Shown: positions 1 to 8,465 of the stretch, piece after piece
How the letters are laid out: every line of letters starts with the position of its first letter
How positions within the stretch are numbered: position 1 is the stretch's first letter
Source: an uncultured Clostridia bacterium
GTDB lineage: Bacteria; Bacillota; Clostridia; TANB77; CAG-508
Assembly (NCBI GenBank): GCA_934167965.1
Contig: CAKPMJ010000001.1
Location: forward strand, 1 to 64,000
DNA length: 64,000 bases
Reading direction: 5' to 3'
Translations under genes and position numbers: made by a program
The notes under the pieces: generated by a model
Told to the model about the DNA's origin: nothing
Seen by the model: the letters and a program-made list of their open reading frames with translations, nothing else
Databases searched by the model: none

Positions 1-72
1 TAGATAGGTTGGAGGTGTAAGTGCAGTAATGTATTAAGCCAACCAATACTAATAAATCGAGGGCTTAACCAC
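1..72 (+). rRNA. 23S ribosomal RNA, 3' end only
   Basis: The first 72 bases match the conserved 3' terminus of bacterial 23S rRNA: the GATAGGTTGGAGGTGTAAG stretch, the ACCAATACTAAT stretch and the closing GAGGGCTTAACC. The rest of the gene lies before the window. Bases 73-234 are the 23S-5S spacer, with no tRNA and nothing else recognisable. Confidence 0.93.
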
Positions 73-234
73 GAAAAGTTAAGCAAAAGATCGAAGAAAG
101 TTAAGAACTAAAACTTGCCTAAATCATCTATGTATTTTTGAGTGTGCTAAAAATTAAAAAACTTTGGTATAAACTATTGCAAAATTGTTCATAATGTATT
201 ATAATACCAAATGTATCAAAAAGTTATCGATTTT

Positions 235-350
235 TTGGTGATGATTACATTGAGGTAATACCTGTTCCCATTCCGAACACAGAAGTCAAGCTCAATAGTG
301 CCGAAAATACTTGTGGGTTACCCTGCTGGAAAGATAGGTTATCGCCAAAT
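235..350 (+). rRNA. 5S ribosomal RNA
   Basis: About 116 nt. The ends TTTGGTGAT and ATCGCCAAA pair as helix I. The core CCATTCCGAACACAGAAG is the standard 5S loop B/helix III sequence. It follows the 23S end and precedes a tRNA, as in a normal Firmicutes rRNA operon. Confidence 0.95.
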
Positions 351-360
351 TTATATATAT

Positions 361-670
361 TCCTCGTTAGCTCAGTTGGTAGAGCGCTCGGCTGTCGAGC
401 AAGTCGAAAGACTAAAGAGTTAGCAGCTCTATATGGAAACATATAGATGAAAAAGGTGGCTAATTCGGTGAAACTCGTAAGTAATATTAATTACACGACA
501 ACACCGAGCAAGGCGAAAGCTATGTGTAGAGACTTTACACCACCTACCTAAGTCGAAAGATATGGTAAAGAGCAAGTCCAGACTACAAATTATATTAAAT
601 ATAATGTTAATGAAAGTTAATGTAGTGCGTAACCGATAGGTCGCTGGTTCGAGCCCAGCACGAGGAGCCA
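361..670 (+). tRNA. tRNA-Asn(GTT), split by an intron in the anticodon
   Basis: Exon 1 is 361-395 and exon 2 is 630-670; joined they give a 76-nt tRNA with encoded CCA. The acceptor stem TCCTCGT/ACGAGGA is a perfect 7-bp pair, the D arm is GCTC/GAGC and the T arm is GCTGG/CCAGC around TTCGAGC. The joined anticodon loop reads CT-GTT-AA, so the anticodon is GTT (Asn), and discriminator G fits tRNA-Asn. The break falls between anticodon bases 35 and 36. Without splicing no functional tRNA results. It is the last gene of the rRNA operon. Confidence 0.93.
396..629 (+). ncRNA. Group I self-splicing intron inside tRNA-Asn
   Basis: A 234-nt insertion with a full group I core. P1: exon GGCTGT pairs with GCAGCT at 423-428, placing a U.G wobble at the 5' splice site; the intron ends in G629. 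P2 is a hairpin with GAAA loop (about 429-446). P3 is AGGTGG 454-459 with CCACCT 540-545. P4 is TCGGTG 465-470 with CACCGA 502-507. P7 is GACTT 531-535 with AAGTC 574-578. The R and S regions closely resemble the cyanobacterial tRNA-Leu intron as I remember it (subgroup IC3-like). There is no homing endonuclease ORF. Confidence 0.92.
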
Positions 671-675
671 TAAAG

Positions 676-705
676 ATAGTAAGTGTAGAACTTACTATTT
701 TTTTT
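676..705 (+). terminator. Terminator of the rRNA/tRNA operon
   Basis: ATAGTAAGT and ACTTACTAT form a 9-bp stem around a short loop, followed by a run of T. It lies directly after tRNA-Asn. Confidence 0.88.
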
Positions 706-717
706 ATAAAAAAGCAA

Positions 718-746
718 TTGAATAAAAAGATAATTAATGATAATAT
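718..746 (+). promoter_or_regulatory. Promoter for the PAP2 gene
   Basis: TTGAAT, a 17-nt spacer, then TAATAT, 42 nt before the PAP2 start codon. Confidence 0.6.
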
Positions 747-787
747 ATTAGAGTACACTAATTAGAAAAAAATAAAAGGAGAAAATA

Positions 788-1438
788 ATGAAAAACAATA
801 ACACAAAAAAATACATAAAATTAATAATAATATTTATATGTTTAATAGGATTTCTAATGTTATTAGAAGACGTATTTGAAAAAGAAATAATGACATTAGA
901 TGTAAAGGGATATGAAATAATATCAAAACTAATAAAGATAGAAGGAACAAAAAACATATTAAAATTTATTACAAATATTGGAGGAACAATAACACTAATT
1001 ACATTAGCAGGAGTATCATTGTTAATATCAATAATAAAGCATAAAAAAGAAATAGGAATAGCAATAGTAGCCAATTTATCAATTTCAGCGCTATTAAATA
1101 CAGTTTTAAAACACATTATACAAAGAGATAGACCAATTGGGTATAGATTAATAGACGAAACAGGTTACAGCTTTCCATCAGGACATTCAATGAATAGTAT
1201 GGCTTTTTATGGTTTTATGATATATTTAGTATATAAATTTGTAAAAAATAAGTACATAAAATATACAGTAATTATAATTTTAAGTATACTGATTGTATCT
1301 ATTGGAATTAGCAGAATATACTTAGGTGTACATTATACAAGTGATGTAATAGCAGGATTCTTAGTATCAATTTCATATTTAATTATATATACTAATATTA
1401 TAAGAAATTATATAGTAAAAGAGAATTCCACTAAATAG
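788..1438 (+). CDS. PAP2-family membrane phosphatase
   Basis: 216 aa. The three motifs of the PAP2 (type 2 phosphatidic acid phosphatase) superfamily are present in order: K108...RP115-116, PSGH at 130-133, and SR175-176 with H182 and D186. These make the active site at the membrane face, with a His nucleophile. About five or six hydrophobic segments surround them. Likely substrates are undecaprenyl diphosphate (BacA-independent carrier recycling) or phosphatidate/phosphatidylglycerophosphate; the sequence does not decide between these. An AAAGGAG site precedes the ATG. Single gene between its own promoter and a terminator. Confidence 0.9.
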   Translation: MKNNNTKKYIKLIIIFICLIGFLMLLEDVFEKEIMTLDVKGYEIISKLIKIEGTKNILKFITNIGGTITLITLAGVSLLISIIKHKKEIGIAIVANLSISALLNTVLKHIIQRDRPIGYRLIDETGYSFPSGHSMNSMAFYGFMIYLVYKFVKNKYIKYTVIIILSILIVSIGISRIYLGVHYTSDVIAGFLVSISYLIIYTNIIRNYIVKENSTK

Positions 1439-1450
1439 GAATTCTCTTAA
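1419..1450. terminator. Bidirectional terminator
   Basis: The inverted repeat AAGAGAATTCC / GGAATTCTCTT overlaps the stop codon of the PAP2 gene and lies between two convergent genes, with A- and T-rich flanks on both sides. Confidence 0.75.
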
Positions 1451-1456
1451 TTTAAT

Positions 1457-3040
1457 TTACAGATAAATTTTATAATCTATATCAGGGAATATAGCATCTT
1501 TTTTACTAATATCTTTTAAAAACTCTTCGTCAATTTCATCATTTTTTAATTGATTATACAGTTTAGTAAATCTTCCAATATGATCTTTAATACGCTTTTT
1601 AGCATAGTCAACCATAGTTCCGTTTGTAATAATAAATAACCAGTCACTACTTTGTGCTAATAATAATTCACGAGCAGCTTGGTTTAATGCTTTCTTTTTT
1701 AATCCTTTAGCATTAGGATATAAAGCTGCTAATTCGCACATTCTGTCTCCTGCAACATGAAGATGTCTATGAGCGTAGTCATTAGTTTGGTTAAGCCAAA
1801 CTTCACTATAGCCATTAGCGCCCCAGCTAGAACGGCATGGTTCACATTGTTGTATTTCTGGATATTTATCAATATATTCAGATGGAGTAATTAATTCAAA
1901 ATTACATTCATCATAATAGATTTTTTTAAATAAAATATATAACCAATATGGTCCTTCATACCACCAATGTCCATAAAGTTCTGCATCATAAGGACAAAGT
2001 ATAATAGGGGGCCTGTCCATATATTTTGAAGCGTTTTCTATTTGTTGATTTCTAGAATCTAAGAAATGTCCAGCTTGTTTTTCTGCTGAATCTTTTGCCC
2101 ATTGAATATCATATATGTCTTTGTTTTCTGTATCACCAGTAATCCTATGATATTTAATTCCAGTGTTTACTCTAACTCCATCATGTGCTATATAAGGTTT
2201 TATATAATCATAATCTGCTTCATATCCAATATCACGATAAAATTCACGATAGTTATAATCTCCAGGATAACCGTTTATTGAGCTCCAAACTTGTCTAGAA
2301 GATTCTATATCACGACCAAAAACAGTAAATCCTCTAGGTGAAACTATTGGAGCTAATGTTCCATAAATTGGTGTAGGATTAGCATATAATATTCCATGAG
2401 ATTCAACTATAGCATAATCAATACCAAATTCTCTTAAGTATTTATCAGCTTCTGGAACATATCCACATTCAGGAAGCCAGATTCCACGAGGTTTTTTTCC
2501 AAAATATCTTTCATAAGTTTGAACACCTACTGCAATTTGAGCTCTAACAGTTTTTTCATTAACGTATAAAATAGGGAAATACCCATGTGTTGCTCCACAA
2601 GTGATAATTTCTAAAACACCTAAATCTTGAAATTTTTTAAATCCAGATATCAAATTACATTTATATATATCTTTAAAGAAATGTAAGTCATTTGAATATC
2701 TATCAAAATAATATTTAGATAATCTATTCATTCTTTCATTATCTTTTGTTCTTTCTATTTCTTTTTTAGAAAGCTCGATATGTTCTTTTAAATAATTAAT
2801 ATATTTTCTTTGTAATAATTTACTATCTAACATAGAAAGTAGAGGAGGGGTCATTGTCATTGTTATTTTATATTTTACTCCTTCATCTACTAGTTTTTGA
2901 AAGTTTTGAAGTAGTGGTATATATGTTTCTGAAATTGCTTCATATAACCATGATTCTTCTAGATAATCATCACTTTCTGGATGATGTATAAATGGAAGAT
3001 GTGCATGTAATACAAAACTTACATATCCTTTTTTTTGCAT
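1457..3040 (-). CDS. GH57 1,4-alpha-glucan branching enzyme-like protein (DUF1957)
   Basis: 527 aa. Family 57 glycoside hydrolase motifs are visible: HAHLPF at about residue 12, GIWLPECGY with the nucleophile Glu, CPYDAELYGHWW with the acid/base Asp, and SSDWLF near the C-terminus. This set with a C-terminal helical domain matches GH57 branching enzymes (EC 2.4.1.18), which make alpha-1,6 branches in glycogen-like glucans in the cytosol. A GGAG site precedes the ATG. It is the last gene of a minus-strand group and follows a DUF4912 gene, a pairing I recall from other Clostridia. No glgA, glgC or glgP is present nearby. Confidence 0.88.
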   Translation of the reverse strand: MQKKGYVSFVLHAHLPFIHHPESDDYLEESWLYEAISETYIPLLQNFQKLVDEGVKYKITMTMTPPLLSMLDSKLLQRKYINYLKEHIELSKKEIERTKDNERMNRLSKYYFDRYSNDLHFFKDIYKCNLISGFKKFQDLGVLEIITCGATHGYFPILYVNEKTVRAQIAVGVQTYERYFGKKPRGIWLPECGYVPEADKYLREFGIDYAIVESHGILYANPTPIYGTLAPIVSPRGFTVFGRDIESSRQVWSSINGYPGDYNYREFYRDIGYEADYDYIKPYIAHDGVRVNTGIKYHRITGDTENKDIYDIQWAKDSAEKQAGHFLDSRNQQIENASKYMDRPPIILCPYDAELYGHWWYEGPYWLYILFKKIYYDECNFELITPSEYIDKYPEIQQCEPCRSSWGANGYSEVWLNQTNDYAHRHLHVAGDRMCELAALYPNAKGLKKKALNQAARELLLAQSSDWLFIITNGTMVDYAKKRIKDHIGRFTKLYNQLKNDEIDEEFLKDISKKDAIFPDIDYKIYL

Positions 3041-3132
3041 CTTTTAGTTCTCCTTTTTTCTAATTTTAAAAGGCTCGAGGCTAGATTTATATGGTTTTCT
3101 AACTTCAAACCTTTAAAGTTATATTTATTATT

Positions 3133-4014
3133 TTATTTACTCCAAGATGAATAACTTCTTGAACTTGTAGCTCCTGAAGATGGATTGTTTATAAAATCTA
3201 AATCTTCATCTTTGTAGAAGTTTTTATATAAATCATAAATTCTATAGAATTCACTCATTAATGGGAATTCAGAAATATCTTTTTCAATAACTTGATTTGT
3301 TTTTACATTTCTAAAATATATCTTTTGATATATTGGTGGATTAAATAAAACCTTATTATTTGGTACTTCCAAGTCATTTGAAGATGATATATAGATATAT
3401 GATGGTATTGCTGGTTTATCAGGTTCAATATTTGTGTTTTGATTAAATGGAAGAGGGCGTCTGCCAAGTTCTACCGTATATTCACAATTTGCATCATTAA
3501 GATCTAAATACCAACTATTTGCAAAGTCATTAATGTCTACTTCAAAATAATAATCAAGTGTAATATTATGAATTATAAGCACAGGCTTAGTTGCTTCAAA
3601 GAATTTATCACCATAAGTTTTTTGAAAATTCATTCTATCTTCATCAGAAATATCCCAATAAACAAACATTTTTGTTGGTGTTTGGGCAAGAATTTTTACT
3701 ACTGTTTGATTATATCTATAAGGCAAATCATAATATTCATTTATAAAAGCTTTTTTAGTTGCTGCTTTTTTTCTTGTTGTAGTTTTTTTAGCTGTACTTT
3801 TCTTAGTAGTTTTTGCTGTAGATGATTTTTTTGTAGCTGTTTTTTTAGTTGTTGTTTTTTTGACTGCAGTAGATTTACTTGTAGTAGTTTTTTTCTTTGC
3901 AGTCGTAGTCTTTTTTGTTGTAGCAACTTTTGTAGTTTTTTTAGCTGTTGTAGACTTTTTTACTGATGTTTTTTTAGGTTCTTTTTTTTCTACGTCTTTT
4001 GTTTCTTTTGGCAT
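3133..4014 (-). CDS. DUF4912 protein with Lys/Thr-rich histone H1-like N-terminus
   Basis: 293 aa in two parts. Residues 1-88 are almost only Lys, Thr, Ala, Ser and Val in KKTTTK/AKK-type repeats, like the tails of histone H1 or bacterial HU-extension proteins. From about residue 90 the sequence becomes a DUF4912 domain, with VYWDISDEDR as the clearest motif and a mixed beta fold after it. There is no signal peptide. The function of DUF4912 is unknown. Its place just upstream of the GH57 gene suggests glucan-related work, while the basic tail could bind DNA, RNA or an anionic polymer; both are inference. Confidence 0.8.
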   Translation of the reverse strand: MPKETKDVEKKEPKKTSVKKSTTAKKTTKVATTKKTTTAKKKTTTSKSTAVKKTTTKKTATKKSSTAKTTKKSTAKKTTTRKKAATKKAFINEYYDLPYRYNQTVVKILAQTPTKMFVYWDISDEDRMNFQKTYGDKFFEATKPVLIIHNITLDYYFEVDINDFANSWYLDLNDANCEYTVELGRRPLPFNQNTNIEPDKPAIPSYIYISSSNDLEVPNNKVLFNPPIYQKIYFRNVKTNQVIEKDISEFPLMSEFYRIYDLYKNFYKDEDLDFINNPSSGATSSRSYSSWSK

Positions 4015-4106
4015 TTTTTATCCTCCTAGTTTATTTCACATTTATTCCTATATATACTATACCAAAACAAAAATAAATTCAATACTTTTTTACAATTTTT
4101 TGAAAT

Positions 4107-4301
4107 TTATTCTCTACTTTTATTTTGACCACACATTTTTTCATACTCTTTACATTTTATCTTATAATCCATTTGCATACACAAATATTTGTAATAGCTG
4201 TAAGCCTGTTCGTATTGCATAACAGGATTAAACATAGGATCTTTGTAAATATCATTCATATCAGCATTTGACTGCATATTAAAAAAATCATTACTTTCCA
4301 T
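4107..4301 (-). CDS. Small protein of unknown function (64 aa)
   Basis: Start chosen at 4301 because GGAGG lies 7 nt upstream; an upstream ATG in the same frame lies before this site. The product begins MESNDFFNMQ, is hydrophilic, rich in Met, Tyr and Asn, and has three Cys near the C-terminus (CMQ, KCK, MCG). Met/Tyr/Cys-rich small proteins are common in spore coats, and the gene follows ylbJ, so a spore-coat role is possible but only inferred. No family recognised. Confidence 0.65.
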   Translation of the reverse strand: MESNDFFNMQSNADMNDIYKDPMFNPVMQYEQAYSYYKYLCMQMDYKIKCKEYEKMCGQNKSRE

Positions 4302-4353
4302 AAATAAACCTCCATTCAAATATAAATATATTATAATAAGCAAAATTTATAAC

Positions 4354-5394
4354 TTATAAATTAAAATTAAAAAAAGGTACAAATTGAATAAATAAAAATG
4401 TATAAAAAGCTGCTATAATTCCATGAAGTAATTTTCCTAAAATATAAGGTTTTATAGATAAATCACTTTTGGAAGTTATACTGAATACTTGTAAAAATAT
4501 AGAAATACCACCTAATCCAAGAAGAAAGGAAGTAAGTATAATATTTAAAGATATTGCTTTTATTTTTATTGCTGAGATTAGAGATATACCATTTGTTATT
4601 TCTAATAACCCTAGAATTAGGGGAGTAATAAATTGAGTAGGCAAATTAAAAAAAGAAAACAATGGCAAAATCATATTTGATAATAGATAAATTATTTTAC
4701 TTGCTTTTAAGATTGATATAATTACAGAAAATAATACTATAAATCCTCCTATCATTAATATAGTTGATGTGGCACTGGATATTGCTTCTGCAAGTACACC
4801 ACCTAAATTAGAAAAAGGAATATGTTTCGATGAAGATATAGAGTGAGAAATAGTTTTAGAAAAACTACTGCTATTACCCCAAAACTTAAATAAAAATCCG
4901 ACAGTAAAACATGCTAAGATATGTGTTATAAGTAATAAAAAGCCTATTGTAGAATTACCAAACATAGTGATTCCAACAGTTCCTATAATAAATAGTGGAC
5001 CTGAGTTATTAGTAAAACTTAATAACCTTTCGCATTCGACTTTAGGTAAAATATTATTTTGTCTAAAATTAACAGCAATTTTAGCACCAATAGGATATCC
5101 ACTAATTAATCCCATAATTAAGCCAAAAGAACCTTCACCGCCAATATTAAACATAGGGCGCATTATATTGTTTAACAATCTGCCAAGAATATAAGGTATT
5201 TCTGTTTGAGATAGCAGTTCAGTTGCTACAAAAAATGGAAAAAGTGATGGTATGACAGAGTTTGCCCAAAGGTTTAATCCAGATTTTGCAGCATTTAAAT
5301 TTGAAGTTGAAAATAACACTAGACTAATTGTAAATATAAAAAATATACAAGGCAAGATATACCTTTTTATTTTTATGACTTTGAATTTGTACAT
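4354..5394 (-). CDS. ylbJ: Sporulation integral membrane protein YlbJ
   Basis: 346 aa, about eight to ten membrane segments, with a nucleoside-recognition (gate) domain pattern. Conserved YlbJ features are the NLWANSVIPSLFPFF stretch, SGYPIGAKIAV and the FTNNSGPLFI stretch. In Bacillus subtilis YlbJ is under mother-cell control and is needed for resistant spores. The start at 5394 is preferred over a GTG three codons upstream because GAGGTGG then lies about 5 nt before the ATG. First gene of the minus-strand block. Confidence 0.9.
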   Translation of the reverse strand: MYKFKVIKIKRYILPCIFFIFTISLVLFSTSNLNAAKSGLNLWANSVIPSLFPFFVATELLSQTEIPYILGRLLNNIMRPMFNIGGEGSFGLIMGLISGYPIGAKIAVNFRQNNILPKVECERLLSFTNNSGPLFIIGTVGITMFGNSTIGFLLLITHILACFTVGFLFKFWGNSSSFSKTISHSISSSKHIPFSNLGGVLAEAISSATSTILMIGGFIVLFSVIISILKASKIIYLLSNMILPLFSFFNLPTQFITPLILGLLEITNGISLISAIKIKAISLNIILTSFLLGLGGISIFLQVFSITSKSDLSIKPYILGKLLHGIIAAFYTFLFIQFVPFFNFNL

Positions 5395-5450
5395 AATTTC
5401 CACCTCTTATAATTTATATAAAATAAAAAATAAAAAATGCAAAAATAGTA

Positions 5451-5479
5451 TTGAAAAAAAATAAGTGTTTTGATATATT
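5451..5479 (+). promoter_or_regulatory. Promoter for thyA
   Basis: TTGAAA, 17-nt spacer, TATATT; AGGAGG follows before the thyA ATG. Confidence 0.6.
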
Positions 5480-5508
5480 AAATAAAAAAAGTCATAGGAG
5501 GTCAAAAA

Positions 5509-6366
5509 ATGACAGAAGCAGATAAAAATTTTATAGAAACATGTAAAGAAATATTAGAACATGGATATTCTTCAGAAGGAACAAATGTAAGAACAAGATG
5601 GGATGATGGAGCAGAAGCGAATTATATATCAATAGTAGGAGTAACAAATAAATATGATGTAGGAAAAGAATTTCCTATGATAACATTGAGAAATAATACA
5701 AATACAGTAATGAGAGCAATAGATGAAATACTTTGGATATGGCAAAAAAAATCAAATAATGTAAATGATTTAAATTCACATATATGGGATCAATGGGCAG
5801 GAAAAGATGGAACTATAGGAAAAGCATATGGGTATCAAATGGCAAAAAAATATGATTTTAAAACAAAAAATGGAATAATGAAAATGGACCAAGTAGATTT
5901 TGTTCTAAACTTATTAAAAAATGATACATCAAGCCGTAGAATAATGACAAATATATTTAATTTTGAAGATTTAAAAGATATGAATTTAGAGCCATGTGCA
6001 TATGGAACTCAATGGCTTGTAAAAGGTGGAAAATTACACCTAATATTAAATCAACGTTCACAAGATATGTTAGCAGCAAATGGTTGGAATACAATGCAAT
6101 ATGCAGCACTTCTTTGTATGTTTGCACAATGTACAGGGCTAGAAGTTGGAACACTAACACATAATATAGGAGATTGTCATATATATGATAGACATATTCC
6201 ATTAATTAAAAAATTAATAGAAGCGGAGCCAATGGATGTATCACCTAAATTAGTAATAAAAAATGATACAAAAGATTTTTATGACTTTAAAGTAGAAGAT
6301 TTTGAAATACAAGGATATGATTATAATAAAGACATAAAACTAGGAAAAATTCCAGTAGCAATTTAG
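5509..6366 (+). CDS. thyA: Thymidylate synthase
   Basis: 285 aa; methylates dUMP to dTMP using methylene-tetrahydrofolate. The catalytic Cys is in LEPCAYGTQW, and SRR before it and the NIGDCHIYDRH motif supply dUMP-binding residues. The substrate loop reads NQRSQDMLAANGWN instead of the usual RSxDxxLGxPFN, and the catalytic motif has CAY rather than CH. It therefore belongs to the divergent ThyA type seen in B. subtilis ThyA and related phages rather than the E. coli/ThyB type. AGGAGG precedes the ATG. Followed 12 nt later by dihydrofolate reductase, its metabolic partner. Confidence 0.95.
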   Translation: MTEADKNFIETCKEILEHGYSSEGTNVRTRWDDGAEANYISIVGVTNKYDVGKEFPMITLRNNTNTVMRAIDEILWIWQKKSNNVNDLNSHIWDQWAGKDGTIGKAYGYQMAKKYDFKTKNGIMKMDQVDFVLNLLKNDTSSRRIMTNIFNFEDLKDMNLEPCAYGTQWLVKGGKLHLILNQRSQDMLAANGWNTMQYAALLCMFAQCTGLEVGTLTHNIGDCHIYDRHIPLIKKLIEAEPMDVSPKLVIKNDTKDFYDFKVEDFEIQGYDYNKDIKLGKIPVAI

Positions 6367-6378
6367 GAGGGATTTTAT

Positions 6379-6867
6379 ATGTTAAGTATAATAGTTGCAA
6401 AAGCAAAAAATAATATAATAGGAAAAGATAATCAATTAATATGGCATTTGCCAGAAGATTTAAAAAGATTTAAAAATTTAACTACGGGACATACTATAAT
6501 AATGGGAAGAAAAACATTTGAATCTTTGGGTAGAGTGTTACCAAATAGGCATCATATAATATTGTGCAATGATGCAAAGATGAATATTGATAATGAAAAT
6601 GTAGAGGTTTTACCTGATATATCACTATTAGAAAAATACATAAATGATGATGAAGAACATTTTGTAATTGGCGGAGCTACAATGTATAAATTACTTATGC
6701 CATCATGTCAAAAGATGTATATAACTGAGATAAACCAAGAGTTTGATGGTGATGTTTCATTCCCAGAAATTGATTTATCTAAATGGAAAGTTACTCAAAG
6801 AGAAAAAGGTTTGACAGATGAAAAAAATCCTTATGAATATGAGTATGTGACTTATGAAAGAATATAA
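6379..6867 (+). CDS. dfrA: Dihydrofolate reductase
   Basis: 162 aa, normal length. Typical motifs: the start LSIIVAKAKNNIIGKDNQLIW with the HLPEDL acidic active-site region, IIMGRKTFESLG for NADPH binding, and FVIGGATMYKLL. It restores tetrahydrofolate from the dihydrofolate that ThyA produces. AGGAGG-type site before the ATG; co-transcribed with thyA. Confidence 0.96.
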   Translation: MLSIIVAKAKNNIIGKDNQLIWHLPEDLKRFKNLTTGHTIIMGRKTFESLGRVLPNRHHIILCNDAKMNIDNENVEVLPDISLLEKYINDDEEHFVIGGATMYKLLMPSCQKMYITEINQEFDGDVSFPEIDLSKWKVTQREKGLTDEKNPYEYEYVTYERI

Positions 6868-6922
6868 ATAAAAATGAATATAAAAATAGCTTTAGGAAAA
6901 CATAAAAGTAGGAGATGAGTTT

Positions 6923-7933
6923 ATGTTTAAACCTAAAGCTATTTATTATGAAAAAGAAATTGAAAATTATCCATTGGGAATAGAACTATTAGAAAAATTT
7001 AAGGACACACCCAAAATTGAAATAGAAAATCACAACAATATAGAAGAAATGAGAAAAAAGCAAAACAGAGAATTTCCAGACATGAAAAGAAATATCATAA
7101 TAGGAACAAGAAAAACACATAAATATGTAGAAAATCATAAAGTATCAGATTATTTAGTACCATACACATCTTCGGGGTGTATAGCAATGTGTATGTACTG
7201 CTATTTGGTGTGTAATTACAATAAATGTGCATACATGAGGCTATTTGTAAATAGAGAGCAAATGTTAGAAAAAATAATAAAAACAGCTAATAAAGAATTT
7301 GAACAAAAAGGAAAAGAAGTTACATTTGAAATAGGAAGTAATAGTGATTTAGTACTAGAAAATACAATTACAGGAAACTTAAAATGGACAATAGAGAATT
7401 TTGCAAATACAGAACATGGATATCTAACTTTTCCAACAAAATTTGATATGATTGATGATATTTTAGATTTAAATCATAATGGAAAAATAATAGTAAGAAT
7501 GAGTGTAAATCCAGAGTATATTATAAACAAAGTTGAAATAGGGACTTCAAAACTAAGTAAAAGAATTGAGGCAATAAATAAATTAAAAAAAGCAGGATAT
7601 AAAATAGGAATACTCATAGCACCTGTTGTTATGGTTGATAATTGGAAAGAACTGTATAGAGAGCTTATACGTAATTTGAATGAGCAGCTATCAGAAGAAG
7701 TAAAAAAAGATGTATTCTTTGAGATTATTTTTATGACATATAGTTATGTTCATACAAAAATAAATGAAGAAGCGTTTCCAAATTCTATAAATTTATATAG
7801 TAAAGAATTAATGACAGGTAGAGGAAAAGGAAAATATATGTATAAAAATGAGTTAAGAGTTGATGGAGAAAAATTTTTGCGTGAACAAATGAATAAGTAT
7901 TTTCCAAATAATAATATATTATATATAGTCTAA
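6923..7933 (+). CDS. splB: Spore photoproduct lyase (radical SAM)
   Basis: 336 aa. The cluster motif GCIAMCMYCY has the three Cys that bind a 4Fe-4S cluster with SAM, in the spore photoproduct lyase spacing. The surrounding YTSSG, RLFVN and EIGSNSD segments also fit SplB. The enzyme reverses the thymine dimer 5-thyminyl-5,6-dihydrothymine in germinating spores. AGGAG lies before the ATG. It supports the view that the organism sporulates, together with ylbJ and ytvI. Confidence 0.9.
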   Translation: MFKPKAIYYEKEIENYPLGIELLEKFKDTPKIEIENHNNIEEMRKKQNREFPDMKRNIIIGTRKTHKYVENHKVSDYLVPYTSSGCIAMCMYCYLVCNYNKCAYMRLFVNREQMLEKIIKTANKEFEQKGKEVTFEIGSNSDLVLENTITGNLKWTIENFANTEHGYLTFPTKFDMIDDILDLNHNGKIIVRMSVNPEYIINKVEIGTSKLSKRIEAINKLKKAGYKIGILIAPVVMVDNWKELYRELIRNLNEQLSEEVKKDVFFEIIFMTYSYVHTKINEEAFPNSINLYSKELMTGRGKGKYMYKNELRVDGEKFLREQMNKYFPNNNILYIV

Positions 7934-7992
7934 TAGGTATAATTGAGATATATAAAGAATATATAATAATAAAACTTTTAGGAGAGATTATT

Positions 7993-8380
7993 ATGGATTT
8001 ATATGAGAAGAATAATAGTTTATTAAACATTGTTAAAGGAGTTGCAATTTCAATAGGATTTACATTTATTGCTTTATTTATTTTTTCATGTTTATTGGTT
8101 TATACTAATATAAACGAAAATTTAATGCAACCTATTGTAATTGTAATAACGGCAATAAGTATTTTATTGGGAAGTTCAATAGGAAATAAAAGAGCAAATA
8201 AAAATGGTATTTTAAATGGGGCTTTGGTTGGATTTATTTATATGTTACTAATATATTTGTTTTCAAGTTCATTTAATGAAATCAATTTTTCATTAAACCT
8301 ACAATCGGCAATTATGATTTGCAGCGGAATCGTTGGTGGAGTAATACGGAGGAATAATTGGTGTTAATATGAAAAGTTGA
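7993..8380 (+). CDS. TIGR04086-family membrane protein, frame broken at a CGG codon
   Basis: Four membrane segments, as in the TIGR04086 family (function unknown; linked with sporulating Firmicutes). In frame 0 the protein ends GGVIRRNNWC at 8367. Codon 119 is CGG (8347-8349). If its C is skipped, the reading continues as GGVIGGIIGVNMKS and stops at 8380. The Gly-rich ending fits the last membrane helix and my memory of the family's C-terminus far better than RRNNWC. Either this is a +1 frameshift site or the short frame-0 end is real. Confidence 0.75.
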
Positions 8381-8405
8381 AATAATTGACATAATGTGCT
8401 ATAAT
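8377..8405 (+). promoter_or_regulatory. Promoter for the 105-aa gene
   Basis: TTGAAA, 17-nt spacer, TATAAT. The -35 box overlaps the end of the preceding gene when that gene is read in the shifted frame. Confidence 0.7.
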
Positions 8406-8465
8406 ATATAGTATGTATTGGTAGTAACCAATTACAAAATAAATTCAAAAGGAGAATTATAGTAA

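Noticed and set aside
396..629. Homing endonuclease or group II intron features in the tRNA insertion
   Set aside because: No ORF of useful length and no domain V; the core helices are clearly group I.
3568..4222. Plus-strand frames opposite the DUF4912 gene
   Set aside because: They mirror the Lys/Thr repeats on the other strand, have no ribosome site, and encode low-complexity Phe/Val/Ser strings.
7993..8367. Plain decay or sequencing error as the cause of the CGG cases
   Set aside because: Five cases share the same base context and direction, and one is rimP in an otherwise perfect operon. Error is still possible and is listed as a refutation.
8386..8405. TTGACA at 8386 as the -35 box for the 105-aa gene
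   Set aside because: Only 8 nt lie between it and TATAAT; TTGAAA at 8377 has the proper 17-nt spacing.
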